Shown: piece by piece, positions 51,048 through 58,934 of the stretch
How positions within the stretch are numbered: position 1 is the stretch's first letter
How the letters are laid out: each line of letters starts with the position of its first letter
Origin: Chryseobacterium gilvum
Lineage (GTDB): Bacteria; Bacteroidota; Bacteroidia; Flavobacteriales; Weeksellaceae
Direction: 5' to 3'
NCBI RefSeq assembly: GCF_025628965.1
Contig: NZ_JAOTEN010000004.1
Span: 1-64,000 of the forward strand
DNA length: 64,000 nt
Program-made: the position numbers and the translations under genes
Notes under the pieces: generated by a model
What the model was told of the DNA's origin: nothing
The model's database searches: none
The model's input: only the letters and a program-made list of their open reading frames with translations

Positions 51048-52481
51048 TTATTGATTTAATGACCAAACAGAGTAGCTTTTTGGGGCACACTGTATTTTCA
51101 CCCATTTGTCACCTTGGGTTGTAGGATGCCATGATGAACTGCCTGTAAAATCTTTAATCTGCTGATTGCTCCAGTTGGTCTGGATCCATCTCTCCTGCCA
51201 GTTTGAGGAACTGTTAATATAAACGACCAATCCCGGATTTCCGTTGTACCCGTTTCTTCTGGCAATATATTCATCGTTATCGGTGTACAGAATGGAAGTG
51301 GTCCCGGTTGCTTTATTGTTGTGAATCCAGATCAGATTATTTAACCTTTCTTTATTGAGCCATTCTTCATAATCTCTGTAGAAGATAGTAGGATATCCTT
51401 CATGCGTCAAAATATAAGCATAAGCCGGCATTTTATTATAAATCACATCAGTATCATGGTTTGCAACAAAGGTTACTGCTTTGTACGGGTTCCTTTTCCA
51501 CATCATGTCATCATTCAAAGCATTTAAGTTTCCGTTGTCAAAAGCCTCATCCATTTTGTAATAGGCTGCAAAATCAAAGACCGAACTGTTGGCGTTATTG
51601 GCCCACCATTCAAGCGTATTTACATTAGAATCCCATAATTCACCCACAGAAAACCCACCGATATTTGAATTCCAAGTATTGACCACCCACGGTCCGAAGC
51701 CTTTCACATAATCAAATCTCCATCCGTCAAATTTCATGACGTTTTTATAGTATTTTCCTACAGAATCTTCACGCTCCCAAAGCCAGCTTTTCACGTATGG
51801 ATTGGCATGGCAAAGATCCGGAAAACCGCCGAAGGCCCCTTCATCATTGTTTCCGTAAGAATTTTTGTAAAAATCGTTGTATGTTCTCTGAAACTTGCCA
51901 GAAGCCACTCCGGAAAAATCTGTCCAGGTATTTGTGCCCGTAAAAGGATTTGCCTGTGACTGCCCTCCACTGTTATGATTAATGACAATATCGGCATAAA
52001 CCTGCATATTTTCAGCATGCGCTTTGGTAATTAATGCTTCTAGTTCGGCTTTTGATCCGAAACGGGTTTCTACACTGCCATTTTGATTGTAATTTCCAAA
52101 ATCATAATAATCTGTAGGATCATATCCCATTGAATAGGCACCATTCTGTGCTTTAGAAGCCGGAGGGAGCCATACTGCGCTTATTCCTGCATTGGACCAA
52201 TCGGTTAATTTACTATTCACGGTATTCCACCAGTTTCCGCCTGCCGGAACATCCCAGTAAAAGCCCTGCATCATCACGCCACCACCCGGTCCTGAAACAA
52301 ATTTTCCGTTCACAGAAGTGCTGTTTCCGGTACTGAACGGTCTGCCGTCGTGGGTAACATTTACAATTTTATCATGCACTTCCAATTGTTTTGCGGAAGC
52401 ATCCATGATTTCGTCATTATTCTGACAGGAACCTACAAACGCTAAAGCCAAAAGAGAAGCCCATAAACGTGTTTTTTTCAT
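51048..52481 (-). CDS. Alpha-amylase, GH13, archaeal-like type, lipoprotein
   Basis: The enzyme hydrolyses starch-type alpha-1,4-glucans. The 477-residue protein has a lipoprotein signal (Cys19 in FVGSC). GH13 regions are DIVINHNS (I), GWRFDYVKG with nucleophile Asp257 (II), VGELWDSN with acid/base Glu281 (III) and FVANHDTD with Asp343 (IV). Stretches such as ASKAQNGAYSMGYDPTDYYD and TIFYRDYEEWLNKERLNNLI strongly resemble Thermococcales/Pyrococcus amylases, so I place it in subfamily GH13_7 by eye. It is probably surface- or periplasm-anchored. It is monocistronic, with no SusC/SusD pair nearby. Confidence 0.92.
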   Translation of the reverse strand: MKKTRLWASLLALAFVGSCQNNDEIMDASAKQLEVHDKIVNVTHDGRPFSTGNSTSVNGKFVSGPGGGVMMQGFYWDVPAGGNWWNTVNSKLTDWSNAGISAVWLPPASKAQNGAYSMGYDPTDYYDFGNYNQNGSVETRFGSKAELEALITKAHAENMQVYADIVINHNSGGQSQANPFTGTNTWTDFSGVASGKFQRTYNDFYKNSYGNNDEGAFGGFPDLCHANPYVKSWLWEREDSVGKYYKNVMKFDGWRFDYVKGFGPWVVNTWNSNIGGFSVGELWDSNVNTLEWWANNANSSVFDFAAYYKMDEAFDNGNLNALNDDMMWKRNPYKAVTFVANHDTDVIYNKMPAYAYILTHEGYPTIFYRDYEEWLNKERLNNLIWIHNNKATGTTSILYTDNDEYIARRNGYNGNPGLVVYINSSSNWQERWIQTNWSNQQIKDFTGSSSWHPTTQGDKWVKIQCAPKSYSVWSLNQ

Positions 52482-52676
52482 ATAAAATGTTTTTAATTAT
52501 TAAACCAGCAACTAAATTACATATTTTACGGAATAAATTTCATCTTTTTAAAAAATATTTTATCAAATGATTTGAAAATGGTCTGAAAATTGACAATATT
52601 AATTTTTATAATAAAAAATTATAAAGTTTTAAGATTTTCGGAGCAATTTTTCTATTAATCCATATATTTGCATACT

Positions 52677-53333
52677 ATGGAATATAATACCCAAAAAACC
52701 CAGCTTAATATGCCGGAATACGGCAGAATCATCCAACAGCTGGTTGAGCGTTGCAAAGAGCTTTCCACCAAGGAGGAAAGAAACGAAATGGCTGTGGCAA
52801 TCATCGATTTTATGGGACAGAGAAACCCGCAGCTCCGTGATGAAGAAAATTATAAACATAAACTTTGGGACCACTTATATATATTAGCGAATCATGATCT
52901 GGATATAGATCCGGTATATCCTTTCCCTACCAAAGAAGAGCTTGAAGAAAAACCGAAAAGAATGGAATACCCGAAACTTCAGGGGGAATTTAAGTTTTAC
53001 GGAAAAAGTATCCTTCAACTCATTGAAAAAGCAATAGAGCTGGAACCCGGAGATGAAAAAGAGGCACTGATAGAGGTTATCGCCAATAATATGAAAAAAT
53101 CTTACAATGTTTATAATAAAGAACATGTAACCGATGATGTCATCTTCCGCCATTTAAAGGAATTATCCGAAAACAGACTGGATCTGACCGGAATTGAATC
53201 TCTGGAAAAAAGCAAAATCTATTATGCTACTGCCAACCGAAATAATAACAGTAGTAACCGTAATGTAAACAACAAAAACCAAACGAACAAAAGAAGATTC
53301 AACAATAACAACAATAATAAGAACAGAAGATAA
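52677..53333 (+). CDS. DUF4290 family protein
   Basis: The 218-residue protein belongs to DUF4290, widespread in Bacteroidota. The conserved part is about residues 1-180: NTQKTQLNMPEYGRIIQQLV, KHKLWDHLYILANHDLDIDP and FKFYGKSILQLIE. The C-terminal about 35 residues are a low-complexity Asn/Lys/Arg tail. Start at 52677 is the only ATG after a TATATTTG element at 52663-52670. Its stop codon overlaps the murA start (TAATG), so translation is coupled. Function is unknown; its link to murA suggests a role in cell-wall growth or division. Confidence 0.85.
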   Translation: MEYNTQKTQLNMPEYGRIIQQLVERCKELSTKEERNEMAVAIIDFMGQRNPQLRDEENYKHKLWDHLYILANHDLDIDPVYPFPTKEELEEKPKRMEYPKLQGEFKFYGKSILQLIEKAIELEPGDEKEALIEVIANNMKKSYNVYNKEHVTDDVIFRHLKELSENRLDLTGIESLEKSKIYYATANRNNNSSNRNVNNKNQTNKRRFNNNNNNKNRR

Positions 53334-54640
53334 TGAGTGGGACATTTCAAATAAGAGGAGGGAAAAGACTGCAAGGTGAAATTACTCCACAAGGAGCAAA
53401 GAATGAAGCTCTTCAAATTTTGTGTGCTGTTTTGCTGACCGATGAGGAAGTAAGAATCAATAATATTCCAGACATTCATGATGTCAACAGACTGATTGAG
53501 ATCTTGGGTGATTTTGGTGTACAAGTGACCAAAAACGGACATGGTGACTTTACCTTCAAAGCCAATAATGTCAACTTCGATTATATCAAATCCAACGAAT
53601 TTAAAAAAGACGGTGCAAAGCTGAGAGGATCCATCATGTTGATGGGCCCCATGTTGGCGCGTTACGGGGAAGCTTATATGCCGACTCCGGGTGGTGACAA
53701 AATCGGAAGAAGAAGATTAGATACTCATTTCCAGGGATTGGTAGAGCTTGGTGCAGAATTTCATTATGATGAAGAAGAATGTTTTTATTCATTAAAAGCA
53801 AAAGAACTGAACGGAAAATTTATCCTTTTGGAAGAAGCTTCCGTAACGGGAACAGCCAATATCGTCATGGCAGCTGCTCTGGCCAAAGGAAAAACAAGAA
53901 TTTACAATGCCGCCTGCGAACCTTATCTTCAGCAGCTCTGCAAAATGCTGAACAGAATGGGTGCCAATATTTCAGGAATCGGCTCTAATTTACTGACCAT
54001 TGACGGAGTTTCTTCTTTAAATGGAACAACGCACACGATGCTTCCCGATATGGTGGAAATCGGCTCCTGGATTGGTCTTGCCGCAATGACCAAATCTGAA
54101 ATTACCATTAAAAATGTCAACTGGAACCATCTTGGTGTTATCCCCAATACCTTCAGAAAATTAGGCATTCAGCTTGAGCAAAGTGGTGACGATATTTATA
54201 TCCCTTCCCAGGAACATTATAAAATCCAGAAATTTATTGACGGATCTATCCTTACGGTTTCAGATGCACCGTGGCCGGGCTTTACACCCGATTTGCTTTC
54301 TATTATTCTGGTGGTGGCTACACAGGCAAAAGGAAGCCTTCTGATTCATCAGAAAATGTTTGAATCCCGATTGTTTTTTGTCGATAAACTGATTGACATG
54401 GGTGCACAGATTATTTTGTGTGATCCGCACAGAGCAACCGTGATCGGAATGAACCAGGAAACGCCGCTTCGCGGGACCACTATGATTTCACCCGATATCA
54501 GAGCCGGAAATGCGCTCTTAATCGCCGCACTTTCCGCCGAAGGAAAATCAATTATTCATAATATTGAGCAGATTGACCGGGGTTATGAAAATATTGACGG
54601 CAGATTAAAAGCGATTGGCGCAGACATAGAAAGAATTTAA
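53333..54640 (+). CDS. murA: UDP-N-acetylglucosamine 1-carboxyvinyltransferase with Asp at the catalytic Cys position
   Basis: MurA adds enolpyruvate from PEP to UDP-GlcNAc, the first step of peptidoglycan synthesis. The 435-residue product has the substrate Lys (QGAKNEAL, Lys23) and the EPSP-synthase-type repeats. The loop that in E. coli carries Cys115 (PGGCxIG) reads PGGDKIGRRRLD with Asp122. Asp at this position makes MurA insensitive to fosfomycin in Mycobacterium and Chlamydia, and may do so here. The start overlaps the DUF4290 stop codon. A terminator follows. Confidence 0.96.
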   Translation: MSGTFQIRGGKRLQGEITPQGAKNEALQILCAVLLTDEEVRINNIPDIHDVNRLIEILGDFGVQVTKNGHGDFTFKANNVNFDYIKSNEFKKDGAKLRGSIMLMGPMLARYGEAYMPTPGGDKIGRRRLDTHFQGLVELGAEFHYDEEECFYSLKAKELNGKFILLEEASVTGTANIVMAAALAKGKTRIYNAACEPYLQQLCKMLNRMGANISGIGSNLLTIDGVSSLNGTTHTMLPDMVEIGSWIGLAAMTKSEITIKNVNWNHLGVIPNTFRKLGIQLEQSGDDIYIPSQEHYKIQKFIDGSILTVSDAPWPGFTPDLLSIILVVATQAKGSLLIHQKMFESRLFFVDKLIDMGAQIILCDPHRATVIGMNQETPLRGTTMISPDIRAGNALLIAALSAEGKSIIHNIEQIDRGYENIDGRLKAIGADIERI

Positions 54641-54654
54641 CCTATTTAAAAATA

Positions 54655-54690
54655 AAAAAAGCGTTCAGAAATTACTCTGAACGCTTTTTA
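54655..54690. terminator. Terminator of murA
   Basis: AGCGTTCAGA (54660-54669) pairs with TCTGAACGCT (54676-54685), flanked by A-run and T-run. It may also stop the convergent DUF2207 gene. Confidence 0.85.
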
Positions 54691-54713
54691 ATTATGGGTT
54701 TTCTGAGTACGGG

Positions 54714-56630
54714 TTACCAACCGCCGCCACCACCGCCACCGCCGCCACCGCCGGAGAATCCGCCGCCGCCGGAACCACTGCTTGAGCTTGAAGGTTGTGT
54801 AGCTGCAGATTTAATAGAATTGGTAAGACTTGAGTTTAGTGTATTTCCAAAACTTAATTGATTGATAGAGCTTCCCATATACCATGAATGGACATACGGT
54901 GTTCTGTCTGCCATATTTTTCATCATCGTTTCAAATTTCTCTCCCCAAATCTGATCGACTCCTAAAACCATTGCATAAGGTAGCAGAGTTTCGAAAACCT
55001 GTGGCGTCATCTGAGGAGGATTGTGAAATTTCAACTGCTCGTTTTCAGCAGCACCCATGTACATCCTGAAGCCTTCGATTAGAGATTTTTTCCTTAATTT
55101 TTCTTCTGACGGTCTTCTGATTAAATATTGATACATCATTAAAGAAGTAAATGCTAAAATGATAAAGAAATAACAAACACTAAAATTAATGAGCTCACCT
55201 CCACTATTTCCGACCTTGATGAATCCTATCAATCCAATAATAACAAAAATAGGAACAGGAATTAAAAATTTCCATGAAACCCGGTTTGACAAAAATGATA
55301 TTACAAAAAATAATACTAAAGAAATCACATATATCGCAATTCCGCCAATCATTTTTTCCGGTTCTGGATCTATTTTATAGCCTATAAATAAGCCTAAAGC
55401 ATATATAACCGTTATGATTAAAATCGGCACAACAACTTTTGAGAAATTATTTCCTTCATTTAAAAATTTATCATGCTGAAATTGCAGTGCTCCTTTAAAA
55501 CTACTGACTACCGTTTCGATTTTTGAATTATATTTCCCATCGAATTTTATACTGTCATTATCTGTAAAAAGCGTATTCATTACATTGATCTCCTCCTTTG
55601 GTAAAGACTCATCCGGATCTTTCAATTTATGTAACGTAAATGTTTTTGTATTGAAAAAACCTAAAATCCCGGAATCTTCGCCTTCAATTATTTTTAAAAA
55701 ACCTTTTACCGCAAGATTAACAATAGCAGCCGTTAGAAATTTATTTTTAAAATTTTCATTCTGCAAATATCCTAATGAAGCCGGCGAAAGATTTTCAGGA
55801 ACGTTGAATTGAGGATAAACTGTCGGCTTTTCTGGATCTACACCATATTTTCTCCAGGTTAAATAATAGTAAAGGATTAACCCTAAAAATATAAAAATCG
55901 CCGTGATAAGAATTCCAAATTTTTCAAGAAAACCGGGTGGCGGTGGCGGAATCATGATCCCCTTCTGAAATCCTGCGGCAATGGTTAATCCTTCTCCTGC
56001 AGCTAAATCTTTAGCGCTCCACTCCATCGAATTATCAGACAAGATTTTAACATTGCATTTTTGAGAATTATTTCCATAAGAACCTGTATAACAGGAATTT
56101 TGCAGAATTTTTGTTCCTTGAGGAAGCATAACTTTCGCTGAGATACTATCTATCGCAAAATCCCAGACTGTTCCATTGACATTCCAATAGATTTCATCAT
56201 ATCTATTAAAGAATCCAATTTGATTTTCCGTTTTATATGTTATTTCATACTGATAATTACCCGGACTTAAGATGATATCTTTGTTTCCCACATATATTTT
56301 CAGATAGCCTTCTTCATTTTCTTCATGGTAATCTTCTTCTACACCGTCTTTTTTTACGGAGATGATATCATATTTTACTTTCTGGGTTTTATTATTTAAA
56401 TTTCTTGATAAAGGAAGGGCGCGATAAATCCCTCTTTTAATATTGATACCGAGGCTATGAACATTGATGTGTTCCGTAACAGTCAGCGCAGATTTATTAT
56501 CAACATTCATATCAGAATGAAAAGACGTTATCCGTTCAACTCCCGCTTTAGGATCTTCTATACTATCATTCTCCTGTGAAAAAATCAATGTAAAAAAGAG
56601 CAGATAAAAAAGCAATAAAAATCTTTTCAT
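54714..56630 (-). CDS. DUF2207 membrane protein with glycine-rich tail
   Basis: The 638-residue protein has a signal peptide (about 1-19), an extracytoplasmic DUF2207 domain (about 25-230), one membrane segment near 240-262 and three or more further ones in the middle (about 405-510). The C-terminus is a Gly/Ser tail ending GGGW. DUF2207 proteins are found with LemA in many bacteria. The glycine tail may cross or contact another membrane protein. It is 3 bases after lemA, so they are cotranscribed. No activity is known. Confidence 0.85.
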   Translation of the reverse strand: MKRFLLLFYLLFFTLIFSQENDSIEDPKAGVERITSFHSDMNVDNKSALTVTEHINVHSLGINIKRGIYRALPLSRNLNNKTQKVKYDIISVKKDGVEEDYHEENEEGYLKIYVGNKDIILSPGNYQYEITYKTENQIGFFNRYDEIYWNVNGTVWDFAIDSISAKVMLPQGTKILQNSCYTGSYGNNSQKCNVKILSDNSMEWSAKDLAAGEGLTIAAGFQKGIMIPPPPPGFLEKFGILITAIFIFLGLILYYYLTWRKYGVDPEKPTVYPQFNVPENLSPASLGYLQNENFKNKFLTAAIVNLAVKGFLKIIEGEDSGILGFFNTKTFTLHKLKDPDESLPKEEINVMNTLFTDNDSIKFDGKYNSKIETVVSSFKGALQFQHDKFLNEGNNFSKVVVPILIITVIYALGLFIGYKIDPEPEKMIGGIAIYVISLVLFFVISFLSNRVSWKFLIPVPIFVIIGLIGFIKVGNSGGELINFSVCYFFIILAFTSLMMYQYLIRRPSEEKLRKKSLIEGFRMYMGAAENEQLKFHNPPQMTPQVFETLLPYAMVLGVDQIWGEKFETMMKNMADRTPYVHSWYMGSSINQLSFGNTLNSSLTNSIKSAATQPSSSSSGSGGGGFSGGGGGGGGGGGW

Positions 56631-56633
56631 TCC

Positions 56634-57185
56634 TTAAAATTTTACAGTGGGAACCTCTCTTTCTGCCATATTTTCAAGCTCAAAGAATGTAGATTTTTCA
56701 AATTTGAACATATTGGCGACTATATTGCTTGGGAAAGATTCCACCAGCGTATTATTTTCACGAACGGTGCCGTTATAATATCTTCTTGACTTTTCGATAT
56801 CTCCTTCAATTGAAGTCAATTCAGACTGCAGCTGCTGAAAATTGGTATTTGCTTTAAGATCAGGATATTGCTCTGCAACAGCAAATAAATTGACCATTGC
56901 CTGATTCAGATTTTTTTCTGCCGTTTCTTTTGCTTCCAGAGAATCTGCTCCTACCGCAAGATTCCGTGCTCTGGTAACATTTTCCAACGTTTCACGCTCA
57001 TGGGTTGCATATCCTTTTACAGTTTCTACCAGATTCGGGATCAGATCATGGCGTTTTTTGAGCATCACATCAATACTGCTCCACGCTTCCTGTACGAGGT
57101 TTTTGAGTTTTACAAGGCGGTTATATATTGAAACTGCGAAGAGAATCGCCAATACCAGAATTCCGAGAATAATAAGTGCAATCAT
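56634..57185 (-). CDS. lemA: LemA family protein
   Basis: The 183-residue protein has one N-terminal membrane segment (about 2-20) and the four-helix LemA domain: YNRLVKLKNLVQEAWSSIDV, LKKRHDLIPNLVETVKGYAT, NFQQLQSELTSIEGDIEKSR and the C-terminal ENMAEREVPTVKF. It is an inner-membrane protein with its domain in the periplasm or cytoplasm. The role is unknown. It is the first gene of a pair with the DUF2207 gene. Confidence 0.92.
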   Translation of the reverse strand: MIALIILGILVLAILFAVSIYNRLVKLKNLVQEAWSSIDVMLKKRHDLIPNLVETVKGYATHERETLENVTRARNLAVGADSLEAKETAEKNLNQAMVNLFAVAEQYPDLKANTNFQQLQSELTSIEGDIEKSRRYYNGTVRENNTLVESFPSNIVANMFKFEKSTFFELENMAEREVPTVKF

Positions 57186-57240
57186 AATTTTGTAATTTAA
57201 TTTTGCTTAAAAATAATCTTTTTAAGGCAGATATTACACA

Positions 57241-57267
57241 AAAAGCGCTCATTAAATGAGCGCTCTT
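57241..57267 (-). terminator. Terminator of the NIL-domain gene
   Basis: AGCGCTCATT (57244-57253) pairs with AATGAGCGCT (57255-57264). On the minus strand it is followed by TTTTTG. Confidence 0.78.
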
Positions 57268-57286
57268 CAACTATATGGACAAATAA

Positions 57287-57595
57287 CTATGAATATTTTC
57301 TGCAGACATATTCTACAGTGGTATTCAACAGTTTATGGGTATTCAGAAAAAACTCAAGCTCTTGAGATTCTTCGTGAGTGGCATTGATGTACAATTGAAA
57401 TGATCCGAAATTGTTCCCGTTTACATACTCCACATTTGCGCTTAACACTCTGTAACAGATTCCCATCTGCTGATAGATGACATGTAGAAGATGATCAAAT
57501 TTCACTTTTCCATTCAATTCTACTTCTAAGATCAGTTCTTTTTTAATAGGGTTTCCGCTTTTGGGTACAACCTGCAAATTTGGCGTCGTCATCAT
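57287..57595 (-). CDS. NIL-domain-like small protein
   Basis: The 102-residue protein starts MMTTPNLQVVPKSG and resembles the NIL ligand-binding domain of methionine ABC transporter ATPases by pattern: ELILEVELNGKVKFDHLLHVIYQQM, then RVLSANVEYVNGNNFGSFQLYI. No ATPase domain is attached. Free NIL domains may bind methionine or act as ferredoxin-like regulators. The start at 57595 is preferred over a longer TTG-type start. The fold assignment is moderate. Confidence 0.6.
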   Translation of the reverse strand: MMTTPNLQVVPKSGNPIKKELILEVELNGKVKFDHLLHVIYQQMGICYRVLSANVEYVNGNNFGSFQLYINATHEESQELEFFLNTHKLLNTTVEYVCRKYS

Positions 57596-57712
57596 AACAA
57601 TTTTTTGATTAAACAATTACATATTTGAAATGTTTGATAATTAATTCCTGACAAAAGTATAAAAAAATATTAGTCTACCAAATTAGTAGGATAATAATTT
57701 AGATGTAGAGAT

Positions 57713-57744
57713 AAAAAAAAGAGAAGCATATGACTTCCCTTTTT
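57713..57744 (-). terminator. Probable terminator of the YiiX-like gene
   Basis: On the minus strand GGGAAG and CTTCTC pair around TCATATG with one G-U pair, followed by a T-run. Confidence 0.55.
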
Positions 57745-57749
57745 TTATT

Positions 57750-58403
57750 TTAAAGTTCTTTTATACGATCCAGTTTTTCTGAAGCAGCCAATCCATTGGG
57801 ATTACAGCCTGGCTCTCCTTCCGGAACCTTGAGATTTTTCTTTTGGTAAAACGCTGCCCAAAATTCATTGGTTTTCCCGGTTTCGGGATCAATAAAAGTC
57901 ATAGGCTGTAAAGTAAAAATATGATCTTTTCTGAATGCTCTTTCGACAAAATCTGAGCAATAATAAGAATTTTCGTCTAAGATATAGTTAAAATTATACG
58001 GTTTACCCAACATGGCATTGGCCTTTTCAACAGCGTAAGGTATTGATGCCCGGAAAGGAGCTTTCAATCTGTAAACAACTACTTTTTGACCGTCATTTGA
58101 CTGATCTTTCAAAAAATCCTGGAGATCCTGTTTCTGAGAACCGCCTTTTGGCGCTGCATGCAGAACAAAAGTCCCGTTTGTATCTTTCTGCAGAATTCCG
58201 ATATGGTCAAAAGAAGCGTTTTTCTGTTTTTGGGTTACGTTGTTGATAGCTCCCGAAAGCCCTGTTTCTTTTGCGGTTACAAAGAGTAAATCTCCGTTTT
58301 TCAATCCGGATATTGCTGAGTTTTTACAGCTTAGCATAAGAATAAAAGCCAAAAAATAAGCGATAAGTCTGAGAGAAAAATTATTTTTTAAAATTGCTTT
58401 CAT
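57750..58403 (-). CDS. YiiX/YebB-like NlpC/P60 cysteine hydrolase, lipoprotein
   Basis: The 217-residue protein has a lipoprotein signal (MLSCKNSA, Cys at about residue 26). The YiiX/YebB-like domain has SFDHIGILQKD with the His, VLHAAPKGG, and the Cys region NSYYCSDFVERAF, a circularly arranged NlpC/P60 Cys-His hydrolase. It is probably anchored in the periplasm or outer membrane. The substrate may be a peptide or an N-acyl bond. It overlaps the upstream DUF1801 gene by 23 bases, so the two are cotranscribed. Confidence 0.85.
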   Translation of the reverse strand: MKAILKNNFSLRLIAYFLAFILMLSCKNSAISGLKNGDLLFVTAKETGLSGAINNVTQKQKNASFDHIGILQKDTNGTFVLHAAPKGGSQKQDLQDFLKDQSNDGQKVVVYRLKAPFRASIPYAVEKANAMLGKPYNFNYILDENSYYCSDFVERAFRKDHIFTLQPMTFIDPETGKTNEFWAAFYQKKNLKVPEGEPGCNPNGLAASEKLDRIKEL

Positions 58404-58836
58404 AGGTGGTAATCCATTCTTGTACAGTCATTTTTTTACTCAGTTCGGCAATCAGGTCAAAAGGGATGTCATCTGCTTTTTTGAAGCGGACGCAGGATTT
58501 TCCCATATCCAGCTTTCTTTTAGAGTGCTTTGGATATTCTGCCACAAACCACTCAAGAAGTTCTGGACTAGCGTACATTCCCATATGATATAAGGCAATA
58601 AAATTTTTCTGTGAAGCTATAGACATGAAAGGAAGCGGTGATCCCGGTGTACAATGATATCCTGCAGGATATGTTTTCAGCGGAACTCCCCAACCTACCA
58701 TTCCGTAGCTTACGTTTCCTGTAAAACCTTCAGGCAAATTATCATTCACAGTATCAAACAGCTTTTTAAAAGCTTCCTGTCTTTCTTCAGGGATTTTTGA
58801 GATATAATCTTCAATGGATATTGCCGGAATCTGCAT
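58381..58836 (-). CDS. DUF1801 domain protein
   Basis: The 151-residue protein is a DUF1801 (YdhG-like) domain. It has the typical SIEDYISKIPEERQEAFKKL opening, SYGMVGWGVPLKTYPAGYH, and MGKSCVRFKKADDIPFDLI. There is no signal peptide, so it is cytoplasmic. Related proteins are small and of unknown function. Its 3' end overlaps the YiiX-like gene. Confidence 0.88.
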   Translation of the reverse strand: MQIPAISIEDYISKIPEERQEAFKKLFDTVNDNLPEGFTGNVSYGMVGWGVPLKTYPAGYHCTPGSPLPFMSIASQKNFIALYHMGMYASPELLEWFVAEYPKHSKRKLDMGKSCVRFKKADDIPFDLIAELSKKMTVQEWITTYESNFKK

Positions 58837-58875
58837 AAGAATTGTTTAAAGTTTCAAAAATAACAAATTTAAATA

Positions 58876-58908
58876 TAAAAAATCGGCTATACCAAAAAGG
58901 TATAGCCG
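58876..58908 (-). terminator. Terminator of the large T9SS cargo gene
   Basis: CGGCTATACC (58884-58893) and GGTATAGCCG (58899-58908) form a perfect stem around five A/T bases. On the minus strand it is followed by ATTTTTT. Confidence 0.87.
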
Positions 58909-58934
58909 CAAAAAAATAATTCAAATAAAATAGT

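Noticed and set aside
53230..53332. Repeated AAC/AAT codons as a tandem repeat or CRISPR-like array
   Set aside because: The units are irregular and lie in frame in the DUF4290 tail; this is low-complexity coding sequence.
54715..54785. CCGCC/CCACC repeats as a simple-sequence array
   Set aside because: They encode the glycine tail of the DUF2207 protein in frame and end with a normal stop.
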